A DNA stretch of 29,685 nucleotides, from assembly GCA_964411985.1 (NCBI GenBank), contig CAYPNF010000083.1, forward strand, positions 1 through 29,685, read 5' to 3'. Both the position numbers and the translations under genes were made by a program. This DNA is from CAYPNF01 sp964411985 (GTDB taxonomy: Bacteria > Verrucomicrobiota > Verrucomicrobiia > Limisphaerales > J093). How positions within the stretch are numbered: position 1 is the first letter of the stretch; every line of letters begins with the position of its first letter. Positions 7,223-14,696 of this stretch are shown one piece after another. The notes below the pieces were generated by a model. That model was not told where the DNA came from. It ran no database searches and saw only the letters and a program-made list of their open reading frames with translations.

Positions 7223-9904
7223 GTGAATCATCTTGTCCGTTTCAGACTGGCTTGCGCTTTTGGCCTGGCGCTTGTCGCCTTTCCGATAGGTTGCGCGCGC
7301 CACTCGGTGACGCCACTTCCACGGCCACTCGCATCGTCCGGGAGTGTGGGACGGGTGGCGCAGAATCGCTACCAAACCCCCACCGGCCAGGTGTTGACCC
7401 CCGCTGGACGGCAAGTCCGCTTGCCAGGAATGCGGCCGCAGGCGCTGGCCCTTAGCCCCAACGGACACCTGCTGGCGACGGCGGGCAAGAACAATACCCT
7501 GGTCCTCATCGACCCGGCCAGCGGCCGAATCCTCCAAACCATCCCGCTTTCCACCCGTCAAACCGAAACAAGCACCAACACCGTCACGGCCCAGTTGAGT
7601 TTCACAGGGCTCGTCTTTGCCCCGGATGGCCAACGGATTTATCTTTCCAATACCAGTGGGGACATCTGGGCGTTCCCGGTGGACGCCCAAGGTCTGGTGG
7701 GCAAGCCGGTGGTGTTGCCCGTACCCGACGCCCGGGCCCCCAAGCAGAAGCGTGAAATCCCCACCGGAATCGCCGTGTCAGCCAACGGCCAGCGACTTTA
7801 CGTCGTGGGCAATCTGGGCAACCGACTCCATGAGCTCGACGCCCTATCCGGCCAAGCCCGGCGCTCGTGGGAGACGGGGGTGGCCCCTTATGACGTCGTG
7901 CTGGCCGGCGGCAAAGCCTACGTCAGCAACCTGGGCGGACGCCGTCCCACCAAGGACGATCTCAAGGCCGCGGCGGGACTGGGCACCGCCGTGCGCGTGG
8001 ATCCCGTGCGCCATATTGCCAACGAAGGCTCAGTTACCGTGATCGACCTGGCCGCCGGGAAAGTGACGGCGGAGATCCTCGTAGGGCTCCACGCTTCCGC
8101 CCTGGCCGTCTCTCCCGATGGCCGCTACGTGGTGGTTGCCAACAGCGGAAGTGACACCCTCCACGTCATCGACGCCAGTACCGACAAAATCGTCGAGAAG
8201 ATCTGGGCTCGCCAGACGCCCGCAGACCTGTTTGGCGCCCAGCCGAACGCGCTGACTTTCGACCCGGCCGGCCGGCGCCTGTACGTGTGCAACGGCACCC
8301 AAAATGCCGTAGCCGTCGTCGAGTTCGAACCCGAAGAAAACGCATCCAAGGTGATCGGACTCATCCCGGTCGGCTGGTTTCCCGGCGCAGTCCAATACGA
8401 CGCCCGACGCGAGACGCTGTGCGTCGCGAACATCAAAGGCATTGGCGCTGTAAAGGATTTTCCCCGCGGCAAGCCAATAAAACTCAGCAGCAAGAGCTTC
8501 TACGGCACCGTTTCCCTGGTCCCGGTGCCTTCCAAACAGGCCTTGGCCGCCCTGACCCGCACCGCCCTGGACAACATGCACTATCCCAAACTCGCAGACG
8601 CCCAATTGCCGCCCCGGCCCGGAAAGACACCCCGGCCCGTCCCGGAACGGGTCGGCGAACCCAGCGTCTTCAAGCACGTCATCTACGTCATCAAAGAGAA
8701 CCGTTCCTATGACCAGATCCTCGGCGACATGAAGGAGGGGAACGGCGACCCGACCCTCTGCACCTTCGGTGAGCCTTACACCCCCAACCAGCACAAGATC
8801 GCGCGCGAGTTCGTCCTGCTCGACAACACCTACTGCTCAGGGGTGCAGAGCTCGGATGGGCATCAGTGGACGGACAGTGCGTTGGCCAACGACTATACCG
8901 AAAGGCAACTCAGTTCGGGCAGCCCACGCAGTTATTCCAGCGGCAAGAGCGCCGATGGTGCCGACGCTCTCACCTGGGCTTCTTCCGGTTTTCTTTGGGA
9001 CAACGCCCTCGCGCACGGAAAGACCTTCCGGAATTATGGCGAGTGGATGATCTCCGAGGCCGGATGGGCCAACCGCAAGCGCAAGGACTCCGTGACCTGG
9101 CGCGATTTTTGGCGCGATTACCAAACCGCCAAAGGTGAACTTCAACTCCGCAGCCACGCCGTGATCGAATCGCTGCGCCCCCACAGCCCCACGAACACCG
9201 TCGGCTGGGATCTCAAGGTGCCCGACGTCATGCGCGCCGCCGAGTTCATCCGGCAACTCCGCCAATTCGAGGTCCAGGGCGGGTTCCCCGACCTCACCAT
9301 TCTCTTCCTCCCCAACGATCACACCGGCGGCACGAGCAGCGACTATCCCAAGCCAGGAGCGCAAATTGCCGACAACGACCTCGCCTTCGGTCAAATCGTC
9401 GAGGCCGTTAGCCATAGCCGGTTCTGGCCCGATACCTGTATCTTCGCCATCGAGGACGATCCTCAGGCCGGCTGGGACCACGTGAGCGGCTACCGCACCA
9501 CCTGCTATGTCGTCAGTCCCTACACCAAACGCCGGCAAACGGTCAGTACGCAGTACAACCAAACCAGCCTCGTCCGGACGATCGAACTCATCCTCGGCTT
9601 GCCGCCCATGCACCAACTGGATGCCACCGCAACCCCCATGGCCGATTGCTTCGTCGAACTCCCGGACCTCACCCCGTTCGCCAGCGTGCCCAACCAATTC
9701 CCGCTCGACGAGATGAACCCCGAGCCCAAGAAAATCGCCCACCCGGTGCTGCGACAAGATGCTATCGTTTCGAGCCAACTGCCTCTGGACCAAGTGGACC
9801 GTTGCCCGGAGGATCTTTTCAACCGCATCCTCTGGCGTGCTATGAAAGGGCCGGATGCACCCTATCCCGAATGGGCTGTAAAAGTGGTCGAGGATGAGGA
9901 CTGA
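7223..9904 (+). CDS. YncE-type beta-propeller fused to a phosphoesterase (alkaline-phosphatase-like) domain, lipoprotein
   Basis: The 893-residue protein starts with GTG at 7223 and a lipoprotein-like signal peptide with Cys24 (the -3 residue is Pro, so the lipobox is imperfect). Residues about 60-440 are propeller repeats of the YncE/cytochrome-D1 type, such as QALALSPNGHLLATAGKNNT, SALAVSPDGRYVVVANSGSD and NALTFDPAGRRLYVCNGTQ. From about residue 483 comes a phosphoesterase-family domain opening with FKHVIYVIKENRSYDQILGD and containing LLDNTYCSGVQSSDGHQWTD, FLPNDHTGG and AIEDDPQAGWDHVSGYR, whose Asp/His residues fit a two-metal alkaline-phosphatase-like centre. Family members are annotated as bifunctional YncE/alkaline phosphatase proteins and are expected to act outside the cytoplasmic membrane on phosphoesters. 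The true substrate is unknown. It is a single-gene unit with a gene relic right after its stop. Confidence 0.88.
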   Translation: MNHLVRFRLACAFGLALVAFPIGCARHSVTPLPRPLASSGSVGRVAQNRYQTPTGQVLTPAGRQVRLPGMRPQALALSPNGHLLATAGKNNTLVLIDPASGRILQTIPLSTRQTETSTNTVTAQLSFTGLVFAPDGQRIYLSNTSGDIWAFPVDAQGLVGKPVVLPVPDARAPKQKREIPTGIAVSANGQRLYVVGNLGNRLHELDALSGQARRSWETGVAPYDVVLAGGKAYVSNLGGRRPTKDDLKAAAGLGTAVRVDPVRHIANEGSVTVIDLAAGKVTAEILVGLHASALAVSPDGRYVVVANSGSDTLHVIDASTDKIVEKIWARQTPADLFGAQPNALTFDPAGRRLYVCNGTQNAVAVVEFEPEENASKVIGLIPVGWFPGAVQYDARRETLCVANIKGIGAVKDFPRGKPIKLSSKSFYGTVSLVPVPSKQALAALTRTALDNMHYPKLADAQLPPRPGKTPRPVPERVGEPSVFKHVIYVIKENRSYDQILGDMKEGNGDPTLCTFGEPYTPNQHKIAREFVLLDNTYCSGVQSSDGHQWTDSALANDYTERQLSSGSPRSYSSGKSADGADALTWASSGFLWDNALAHGKTFRNYGEWMISEAGWANRKRKDSVTWRDFWRDYQTAKGELQLRSHAVIESLRPHSPTNTVGWDLKVPDVMRAAEFIRQLRQFEVQGGFPDLTILFLPNDHTGGTSSDYPKPGAQIADNDLAFGQIVEAVSHSRFWPDTCIFAIEDDPQAGWDHVSGYRTTCYVVSPYTKRRQTVSTQYNQTSLVRTIELILGLPPMHQLDATATPMADCFVELPDLTPFASVPNQFPLDEMNPEPKKIAHPVLRQDAIVSSQLPLDQVDRCPEDLFNRILWRAMKGPDAPYPEWAVKVVEDED

Positions 9905-9908
9905 GCCA

Positions 9909-9992
9909 AAGGTCTGAAGATCCCACTCCGCGGATTGGACTGGCGGAAGCTTCCAAAACAACAAGATGCAAGCAGGGCAAAGGAAGTAAGCC
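9909..9992 (-). pseudogene. Remnant of a paralogue of the small membrane protein
   Basis: Bases about 9909-9985 align without large gaps to 4497-4574, an internal part of the membrane-protein gene, at roughly 65-70 percent identity. The best stretch is GCGGATTG.ACTGGCGGA, present in both. No open frame continues through it. It is read on the minus strand like its intact counterpart. Immediately to its right begins a remnant of the decarboxylase start, so this is half of a chimeric relic. Borders are approximate. Confidence 0.55.
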
Positions 9993-10064
9993 AGCGGCAC
10001 CAGACTCCTTGCTGGGGGCGTCCAACGTACAGGTGACGATTTGGTTATCAGTCAAGAAAGACAT
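9993..10064 (-). pseudogene. Truncated duplicate of the PLP decarboxylase N-terminus
   Basis: Translation from the ATG at 10064 reads MSFLTDNQIVTCTLDAPSKE followed by SGAAG. The intact decarboxylase begins MSFLTDSEIVARALDAYSKE followed by AGAGQ. At the DNA level about three quarters of the bases agree with 6590-6662, and similarity stops near 9993, where it switches to membrane-protein-like sequence. Only about 25 codons remain, so no functional enzyme is possible. On the minus strand it is followed by the other relic in the same relative order as the intact pair (decarboxylase, then membrane protein). Confidence 0.75.
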
Positions 10065-10079
10065 CGAAGTGCGTAGGGC

Positions 10080-11183
10080 TTACGGAGTCGATGGGGTTGA
10101 AATGTCCTTATGCCCCCCGCACTTGGGACACGTTGGCAGCAGGGAAGGCCGTATCGTCTGGCAGGAGGCGCAGACCTCGAATAGCCGGGTGCCGCACGCA
10201 GGGCAGGAGTAAGGTTCGTCCTCCGCGCCGCCGCTGCTGGGGGGGACTCGGAGTTTGGTCACGCTGCGCCTTGTCCAAAAAAGGTACTTGAGCGGGCCCC
10301 GGCGAGCGGGGAAGGCGCAGACGGGACAGAGGAACCGCTCATAGGCTTCCCGGTACTGCTTGAGCAGGTCTTCGCTCTTCGGAAAGGCGATGCTCCTCAG
10401 CAGATGGATCAGGACAGCCGCCACCAAACCGATAGCGACCAGGAGCAAGACGTACTTGAAGTAGCGGGTAGGGAAGTGCTCGTGCATGACCATGGTGGCC
10501 TTCACCAGCACGGCGAGTCCGAAGGCATAGATCAAAGGCGCGTAGAGCCCGGCCCGCTTCTTGACGAACAGGAAAACGGCTGCGGCCAGCAACGGGAGGA
10601 GGAAGGCCAGCTTGGCTCCGGCGAGCTTGAGTTGGTGTCGCTCGTAAAGGACCTGATACTCCTGCTGCACCCTGGGGCGATGCGTATTGAGTTCTTTGGT
10701 GACATTCCTTTGTTCCGCCTCGAGTCTCCGTGCTTCTTCGCTGAGGCGGGAGACATCTTCGTTGATGCGCTGATACTGCGCTTGGTTCGCTAGGAAGACC
10801 TCGCGGCTCTTGACCAAAGCATCTCGTTCCGCGGCGGTGGAGGCGATTCCTTTCTCGAGCGAGAGTTTCTGGATCTCCAGCATGCGATTCATCGTCAATT
10901 CCGAGTTGCTGGTGCTATCCCGCAAGACTTGCTGACGATCCCGCTGCTCCTTGATGGTACGGTTCACTTCCTCGAGCTGGGATCGTAAGGCTACCTCCTT
11001 GTCCGCCAGGCCCGGGTCGAGCACCTTCCTCTCGATGTCCGCATAGACCGGCCCCGGCCAGGTGGCGATATCGCGCACGACAAAGCCCAATAGCCAATAG
11101 AACAGGAGGCAGAAAACGATGGTAAAGAGCCCCACGAGGAATCGCTGCATCCAAGGGCCTCGCGTTTTCGGTGTCGGCTTCAT
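10080..11183 (-). CDS. Coiled-coil membrane protein with C-terminal zinc-ribbon-like CxxC pairs
   Basis: The 367-residue product is a hypothetical protein with a clear architecture. A transmembrane segment lies at residues about 14-36. A long hydrophilic coiled coil rich in Glu, Arg, Gln and Leu spans about 60-185. Three more hydrophobic segments lie near 190-207, 213-231 and 243-263. The C-terminal tail has four CxxC pairs: CPVC (286-289), CPAC (327-330), CASC (338-341) and CPKC (352-355). Two adjacent zinc ribbons are therefore likely. By hydropathy the coiled coil lies on one side of the membrane; with four membrane passes the zinc tail would be on the same side as the N-terminus, presumably the cytoplasm. 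I do not recognise a family. It starts at the ATG at 11183 with only a weak ribosome site. Its promoter region runs into the assembly gap, and the nearest gene across the gap (cupin) is divergent. Confidence 0.75.
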   Translation of the reverse strand: MKPTPKTRGPWMQRFLVGLFTIVFCLLFYWLLGFVVRDIATWPGPVYADIERKVLDPGLADKEVALRSQLEEVNRTIKEQRDRQQVLRDSTSNSELTMNRMLEIQKLSLEKGIASTAAERDALVKSREVFLANQAQYQRINEDVSRLSEEARRLEAEQRNVTKELNTHRPRVQQEYQVLYERHQLKLAGAKLAFLLPLLAAAVFLFVKKRAGLYAPLIYAFGLAVLVKATMVMHEHFPTRYFKYVLLLVAIGLVAAVLIHLLRSIAFPKSEDLLKQYREAYERFLCPVCAFPARRGPLKYLFWTRRSVTKLRVPPSSGGAEDEPYSCPACGTRLFEVCASCQTIRPSLLPTCPKCGGHKDISTPSTP

Positions 11184-11245
11184 AGGCGCAAAATCAAAGT
11201 CAAAAGGTGGAGTCGATCGAATCGGCTCCTACCCTAGGCTCTAAG

Positions 11246-11345
11246 NNNNNNNNNNNNNNNNNNNNNNNNNNNNNNNNNNNNNNNNNNNNNNNNNNNNNNN
11301 NNNNNNNNNNNNNNNNNNNNNNNNNNNNNNNNNNNNNNNNNNNNN
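11246..11345. other. Assembly gap (100 N) with identical 10-bp flanks
   Basis: Exactly 100 N occupy these positions, the usual placeholder for a scaffold gap of unknown size. The ten bases before it (11236-11245) and the ten after it (11346-11355) are the same, AGGCTCTAAG. The two contigs may therefore overlap, with little or nothing missing, or the gap may hide a short repeat. The promoters of the coiled-coil gene (-) and the cupin gene (+) should lie around here. Confidence 0.95.
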
Positions 11346-11400
11346 AGGCTCTAAGGCTTGCGGGCTCGACTTTTCGGCTGGGTCGGGTAGGTTGTGGCCC

Positions 11401-11802
11401 ATGTCGACGGTAGCGAAAGTTCAGGTGGAAAAGCTGGTGTTGAAATGCGATGCCCGCGGCAGTGTGTGCGAGCCGCTCAACGACGTGGAGTTGGGTCAGC
11501 AGAAGAACACCCATCTGGTCATCACCCTGCCGGGTGGAGTCAGAGGCAATCATTACCACCGACGTTCGACGGAGATCTTTGCCGCGTATGGGCCGGCCCT
11601 GATCCGGATCCGAGAGGGCGACGCCGTTCAGGACTATCACGTCCCTGCCGGAGAGGCGTGGCGGTTTACGGTTCCCCCAGGCGTGCCCCACGCCGTGCAG
11701 ACGCTTGGGAATCGGCCCGGCCTGCTCCTGGCGTTCTCCACCCAAGTGCATGATCCCCAGAACCCGGACTTGGTCAGGGAAGAGCTGATTCGTATCTCGT
11801 AA
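11401..11802 (+). CDS. Single-domain cupin protein
   Basis: The 133-residue protein from the ATG at 11401 (a TTG three codons upstream is a poorer alternative) has a cupin beta-barrel pattern. Motif 1 is GVRGNHYHRRSTEIFAAYGPA, with the metal-type histidines of the GNHYH form; motif 2 is PPGVPHAVQTLG. The closing segment, HDPQNPDLVREELI, recalls the sugar-nucleotide-linked cupins (the C-terminal cupin of CapF/WbjC-type reductases and dTDP-4-dehydrorhamnose epimerase-like folds). A role in nucleotide-sugar or polysaccharide chemistry is thus possible, but no such genes are next to it and the substrate is unknown. A 12-bp-unit hairpin repeat begins 26 nt after its stop. Confidence 0.75.
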   Translation: MSTVAKVQVEKLVLKCDARGSVCEPLNDVELGQQKNTHLVITLPGGVRGNHYHRRSTEIFAAYGPALIRIREGDAVQDYHVPAGEAWRFTVPPGVPHAVQTLGNRPGLLLAFSTQVHDPQNPDLVREELIRIS

Positions 11803-11827
11803 TTCCCTCCCTCACCCCCAGCTTCAT

Positions 11828-11931
11828 CCCACACTTAGTCGCACACTTAGTCGCACACTTAGTCGGTTCTCTCGATCCCAAACAACCATCGACAAAGTGT
11901 GGGATTGAGTGTGGGATTAAGTCTGTGTGGG
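11828..11931. repeat. Hairpin repeat copy R1 (12-bp units), between cupin and polX
   Basis: The left arm at 11828-11865 is three successive 12-bp units (CGCACACTTAGT type). The right arm at 11890-11931 carries the opposite-strand units (GACAAAGTGTGG, GATTGAGTGTGG, GATTAAGT), and the 24-nt spacer is 11866-11889. The inner 30 bases of the arms pair at 24 positions, with several remaining pairs able to be G:U in RNA. The right end finishes in CTGTGTGG, much like the CTGTGCG end of copy R4. The loop is unlike that of R2 and R4. It lies directly after the cupin stop and 48 bp before the polX start, so it could end or protect the upstream transcript. Confidence 0.85.
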
Positions 11932-11978
11932 CTTTTTCCTTCTTTGCACTTTGACCGTCCCAGGAGCATAGTTTCCTC

Positions 11979-13733
11979 ATGGACAAAGGCCAAATTGCCG
12001 AGATCCTATCCGAGATCGGCACCTTGCTGGAACTCAAAGGCGAGGTGGTGTTCAAGACTCGTGCCTACACGAACGCCGCACGCACTTTGGAGGGGCTGAC
12101 CGAACCACTCGAAAAGCTCATCGCGGAGAATCGCTTGGGCGAAGTCAAAGGAATTGGCGAAGCTCTCCAAAAGAAGATCACCGAGCTGGCCACCACCGGC
12201 AAGCTCACCTATTACGACGAACTCAAAGCCTCCATTCCTCCCGGACTCCTGGAGATGCTGCAGATTCCCGGCCTGGGTCCCAAGAAGGTCAAGGCCATCC
12301 ACGACCGCCTTGGGGTGGTGGACCTCGCGCAGCTCGAGGCGGCTTGCCAGACGGGAAAAGTCGCGGAACTCGACGGGTTCGGCGAGAAATCGCAGCAAAA
12401 GATCCTGGAAGGAATTGCCTTTCGACGCCAGTACGCCAGCCGCCATTTACAAAGTTCTGCCCTCGACGTGAGTGAGCCCATCCTCGAGGAGTTGCGATCG
12501 CATCCGGATGTGATCCGATGCAGTGTCGCTGGCAGTTTGCGTCGGTGCAAAGAGGTGATTGGCGATATCGACTTTGTGGTCTCTTCCAAGCATCCCGAGG
12601 AGATTCTGGAGTTCTTTGTCACCCAACCTTCGGTCGTGAACGTGTTGGCCAAAGGCGGAACGAAAGCGAGCGTCATCGTCCAGGGGGGTATTCAGGCCGA
12701 TTTGCGCGTGGTCAGCGATCGTGAGTATCCGTTCGCCCTGGCCTACTTCACGGGCAGCAAGGAACACAACATCGTGATGCGCCAGCGAGCCATTCAGCGC
12801 GGGCTTCGCCTCAATGAGTATGGCCTCTTTCGTTCCACGGAAGAGACCCGCGATCCTGCGCTCCTGGTACCTTGCCGAACCGAAGAGGAGATCTACGAAG
12901 CACTGGACCTGGCGTACGTGCCGCCGGAATTGCGGGAGGACGCAGGCGAATTCGCGGCAGCTGAGGCACGCAAACTGCCGCAGTTAGTGGATTGGGTGCA
13001 CTTCCGTGGCGCCCTGCACAACCACTCCAACTGGAGCGATGGCAAGGATTCATTGGAAGAAATCGCCGCGTACATGCAGGAGCTGGGCCTACAATACTGG
13101 GCGATTACCGATCACTCCAAGTCCTCCTTCCAGGCCAACGGGCTTTCCCCGGAGCGGCTGCGCAAGCAGTTGATCGAAATCCGGCGAGTGAACCAAGGCT
13201 TGGAGGAGCAGGGGAGCTCCTTCCGTTTGCTGACCGGGTCGGAAGTGGACATCCTGAATGAAGGCCGTCTCGATTTCGACGATGAGTTGCTCGCGGAACT
13301 CGACGTTGTCGTGGCCAGCATCCACCAAGGCTTTACCCAGAGCGAGGCCGACACCACGCGGCGGCTGATCAAGGCGGCGGAGAACCCTTTCGTGCACATG
13401 CTCGGCCATTTGACCGGCCGACTTCTGCTCGAACGCGAGCCCTACAAAGTCAACCAACAAGCGGTGATCGACGCCTGCGCAGCCACGGGCACGTGGATTG
13501 AACTGAACTGCAATCCGCATCGTTTCGATCTTGATTGGCGAATGTGGGCTTACGCCAAGAGCAAAGGGGTCAAGTGCGTGGTGAATCCCGATGCGCATCG
13601 CCTGGAGCAGGCTGGCTTCCTCCGGCTGGGCGCCGGGATCGCGCGCAAAGGATGGCTCGAGAAGAAGGATATCATGAATACGTTAGGCTTGGCAGAGCTG
13701 CGGATCGAGCTATCGCGAAAACGGCGAAGGTAG
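11979..13733 (+). CDS. polX: DNA polymerase X family protein with PHP domain (PolX)
   Basis: The 584-residue protein has the standard bacterial PolX layout. An N-terminal 8-kDa-like region has helix-hairpin-helix motifs at GEVKGIGEALQKKI (54-67), IPGLGPKKV (96-104) and LDGFGEKSQQKI (131-142). A polymerase-beta nucleotidyltransferase domain has VAGSLRRCKEVIGDIDFVV (D196, D198) and the third metal Asp in ADLRVV (D241). A C-terminal PHP phosphoesterase domain starts at ALHNHSNWSDG (H347, H349), with ITDHS (D378, H379), GSEVDI (E422), SIHQ (H449) and NPDAH (D538, H540). PolX enzymes fill short DNA gaps and remove 3' ends or phosphates with the PHP domain in repair. The metal residues look intact. 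Complete hairpin repeats lie on both sides of the gene (R1 and R2). Confidence 0.95.
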   Translation: MDKGQIAEILSEIGTLLELKGEVVFKTRAYTNAARTLEGLTEPLEKLIAENRLGEVKGIGEALQKKITELATTGKLTYYDELKASIPPGLLEMLQIPGLGPKKVKAIHDRLGVVDLAQLEAACQTGKVAELDGFGEKSQQKILEGIAFRRQYASRHLQSSALDVSEPILEELRSHPDVIRCSVAGSLRRCKEVIGDIDFVVSSKHPEEILEFFVTQPSVVNVLAKGGTKASVIVQGGIQADLRVVSDREYPFALAYFTGSKEHNIVMRQRAIQRGLRLNEYGLFRSTEETRDPALLVPCRTEEEIYEALDLAYVPPELREDAGEFAAAEARKLPQLVDWVHFRGALHNHSNWSDGKDSLEEIAAYMQELGLQYWAITDHSKSSFQANGLSPERLRKQLIEIRRVNQGLEEQGSSFRLLTGSEVDILNEGRLDFDDELLAELDVVVASIHQGFTQSEADTTRRLIKAAENPFVHMLGHLTGRLLLEREPYKVNQQAVIDACAATGTWIELNCNPHRFDLDWRMWAYAKSKGVKCVVNPDAHRLEQAGFLRLGAGIARKGWLEKKDIMNTLGLAELRIELSRKRRR

Positions 13734-13742
13734 GGTCGTCCT

Positions 13743-13843
13743 CCCCGACTTAATCGCACACTTAATCCTACGCTTTGTCGGGCTTCATTAGGGGAGAATG
13801 GGAATCGACAAAGTGTGCGACAAAGTGTGCGATTAAGGGGGGG
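13743..13843. repeat. Hairpin repeat copy R2 (12-bp units), after polX
   Basis: The 38-base left arm (13743-13780) and 38-base right arm (13806-13843) pair at 31 positions around a 25-nt loop (13781-13805). The right arm shows the 12-bp period most cleanly: GACAAAGTGTGC twice, then GATTAAG. Bases 13777-13809, covering the loop and its edges, are repeated at 14698-14730 with one difference in 33. The hairpin begins 10 nt after the polX stop. Confidence 0.9.
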
Positions 13844-13887
13844 AAGGAACCCGGGGACTGATTTGACTGGGGATTGATTTGGCTCTG

Positions 13888-13941
13888 GACTTCGTCGCAC
13901 GCTAAATCCTACATTTCGGCGGTCTTCATCAAGGAGGTAAG
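13888..13941 (+). repeat. Half-hairpin R3: left arm and loop leading into the four-helix-bundle gene
   Basis: Aligned with 13747-13800 of R2, this segment keeps GACTT, TCGCAC, AATCCTAC and CTTCAT in register and then diverges into AAGGAGGT. No right arm follows; the gene begins instead. The loop region has thus become, or always was, the translation initiation region of the gene. Confidence 0.75.
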
Positions 13942-13945
13942 AGTG
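13931..13945 (+). promoter_or_regulatory. Strong ribosome binding site and GTG start of the four-helix-bundle gene
   Basis: AAGGAGGT at 13931-13938 is complementary to the end of 16S rRNA over eight bases and lies 4 nt before the GTG at 13943. It is the strongest such site in the window and decides the start. The frame is open further upstream to 13874, but that part is repeat sequence. Confidence 0.85.
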
Positions 13946-14680
13946 TACGCAATCGACAAGCTCAAGGTTTATGACCGCGCGTTGGCCAGTGTGGCGAGTC
14001 TGGCGCGACTCAGCGGCGAGTGGGACAAGCGGCATGCCGTCGTGGACCAATTGGTTCGTGCCTCCGAGAGTGTCCTGCTGAATCTTGCCGAGGGAGTTCG
14101 TCTTCGGGGGGTGGCCAATCGGCGAATCATGCTGGATTACGCGATCGGATCCGCATTGGAGTGCGCCGCCTGCTTGGACGTCGCTCGGGTGAAACAGTTT
14201 CTCGAGATCGAGACAGCCGTGGGCGAGAAAGAGAGCCTTTGCGAGGTGGTCAAAATGCTCGTTGGACTTCGGAAAGCCTGGGCCGAGGACACCCTTGCTG
14301 AGGAATCAAGGCCGTACGATGGGCGGTTGAGCGTGCTTTTCCCGCATGAACGTCTTGAAGCATACCAGGTAAGTTTGGCTTTGGTGAGGTGGTTTGACAC
14401 TCTCCCCGGCGGAGCGGAACTCTCCTGCCGGCTATTTCGCCAAATCGATAAGTCGGTGACGAGCGTTGTACTGAACCTTGCGGAAGGAAATGGCCGTCAT
14501 ATGGACTCGGATCGGCGAAGGTTCCTGGACATAGCTGAGTCCTCAGCCATGAAAGCTGCGACCTACCTGGATCTCTGTGAGCGCACCGCCATGATAGATC
14601 GGAAGGAGAAGCAGACTGGAGGCGCACTGTTGGATCGCATGGCATCGATGCTGTGTGGATTGCACTCGCATGGGGGTTGA
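13943..14680 (+). CDS. Tandem two-domain four-helix-bundle (S23/IVP-like) protein
   Basis: From the GTG at 13943 the product has 245 residues and holds two copies of the four-helix-bundle domain known from 23S rRNA intervening-sequence proteins. Domain 1 is about residues 4-112, with the signature SESVLLNLAEG (41-51) and GSALECAACLDVA (69-81). Domain 2 is about 134-242, with TSVVLNLAEGNGR (173-185) and ESSAMKAATYLDL (199-211). Family members are normally a single domain of about 115-130 residues, so this is a fusion or internal duplication; domain 2 keeps the more typical NLAEGxGR signature. Such proteins are basic helical bundles related to the Avd accessory protein of diversity-generating retroelements, probably RNA- or DNA-binding, and their role is not settled. 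The gene is enclosed by halves of a hairpin repeat. Confidence 0.85.
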   Translation: MYAIDKLKVYDRALASVASLARLSGEWDKRHAVVDQLVRASESVLLNLAEGVRLRGVANRRIMLDYAIGSALECAACLDVARVKQFLEIETAVGEKESLCEVVKMLVGLRKAWAEDTLAEESRPYDGRLSVLFPHERLEAYQVSLALVRWFDTLPGGAELSCRLFRQIDKSVTSVVLNLAEGNGRHMDSDRRRFLDIAESSAMKAATYLDLCERTAMIDRKEKQTGGALLDRMASMLCGLHSHGG

Positions 14681-14696
14681 GCAGCGGAGGTTGGTT

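Noticed and set aside
8837..10000. 387-residue minus-strand open frame opposite the phosphoesterase gene
   Set aside because: It is a GC-rich shadow frame with no family motifs, while the plus strand encodes clear propeller and phosphoesterase motifs.
13874..13942. Longer start (13874) for the four-helix-bundle protein
   Set aside because: The added residues are translated hairpin repeat, and a near-perfect ribosome site precedes the GTG at 13943.
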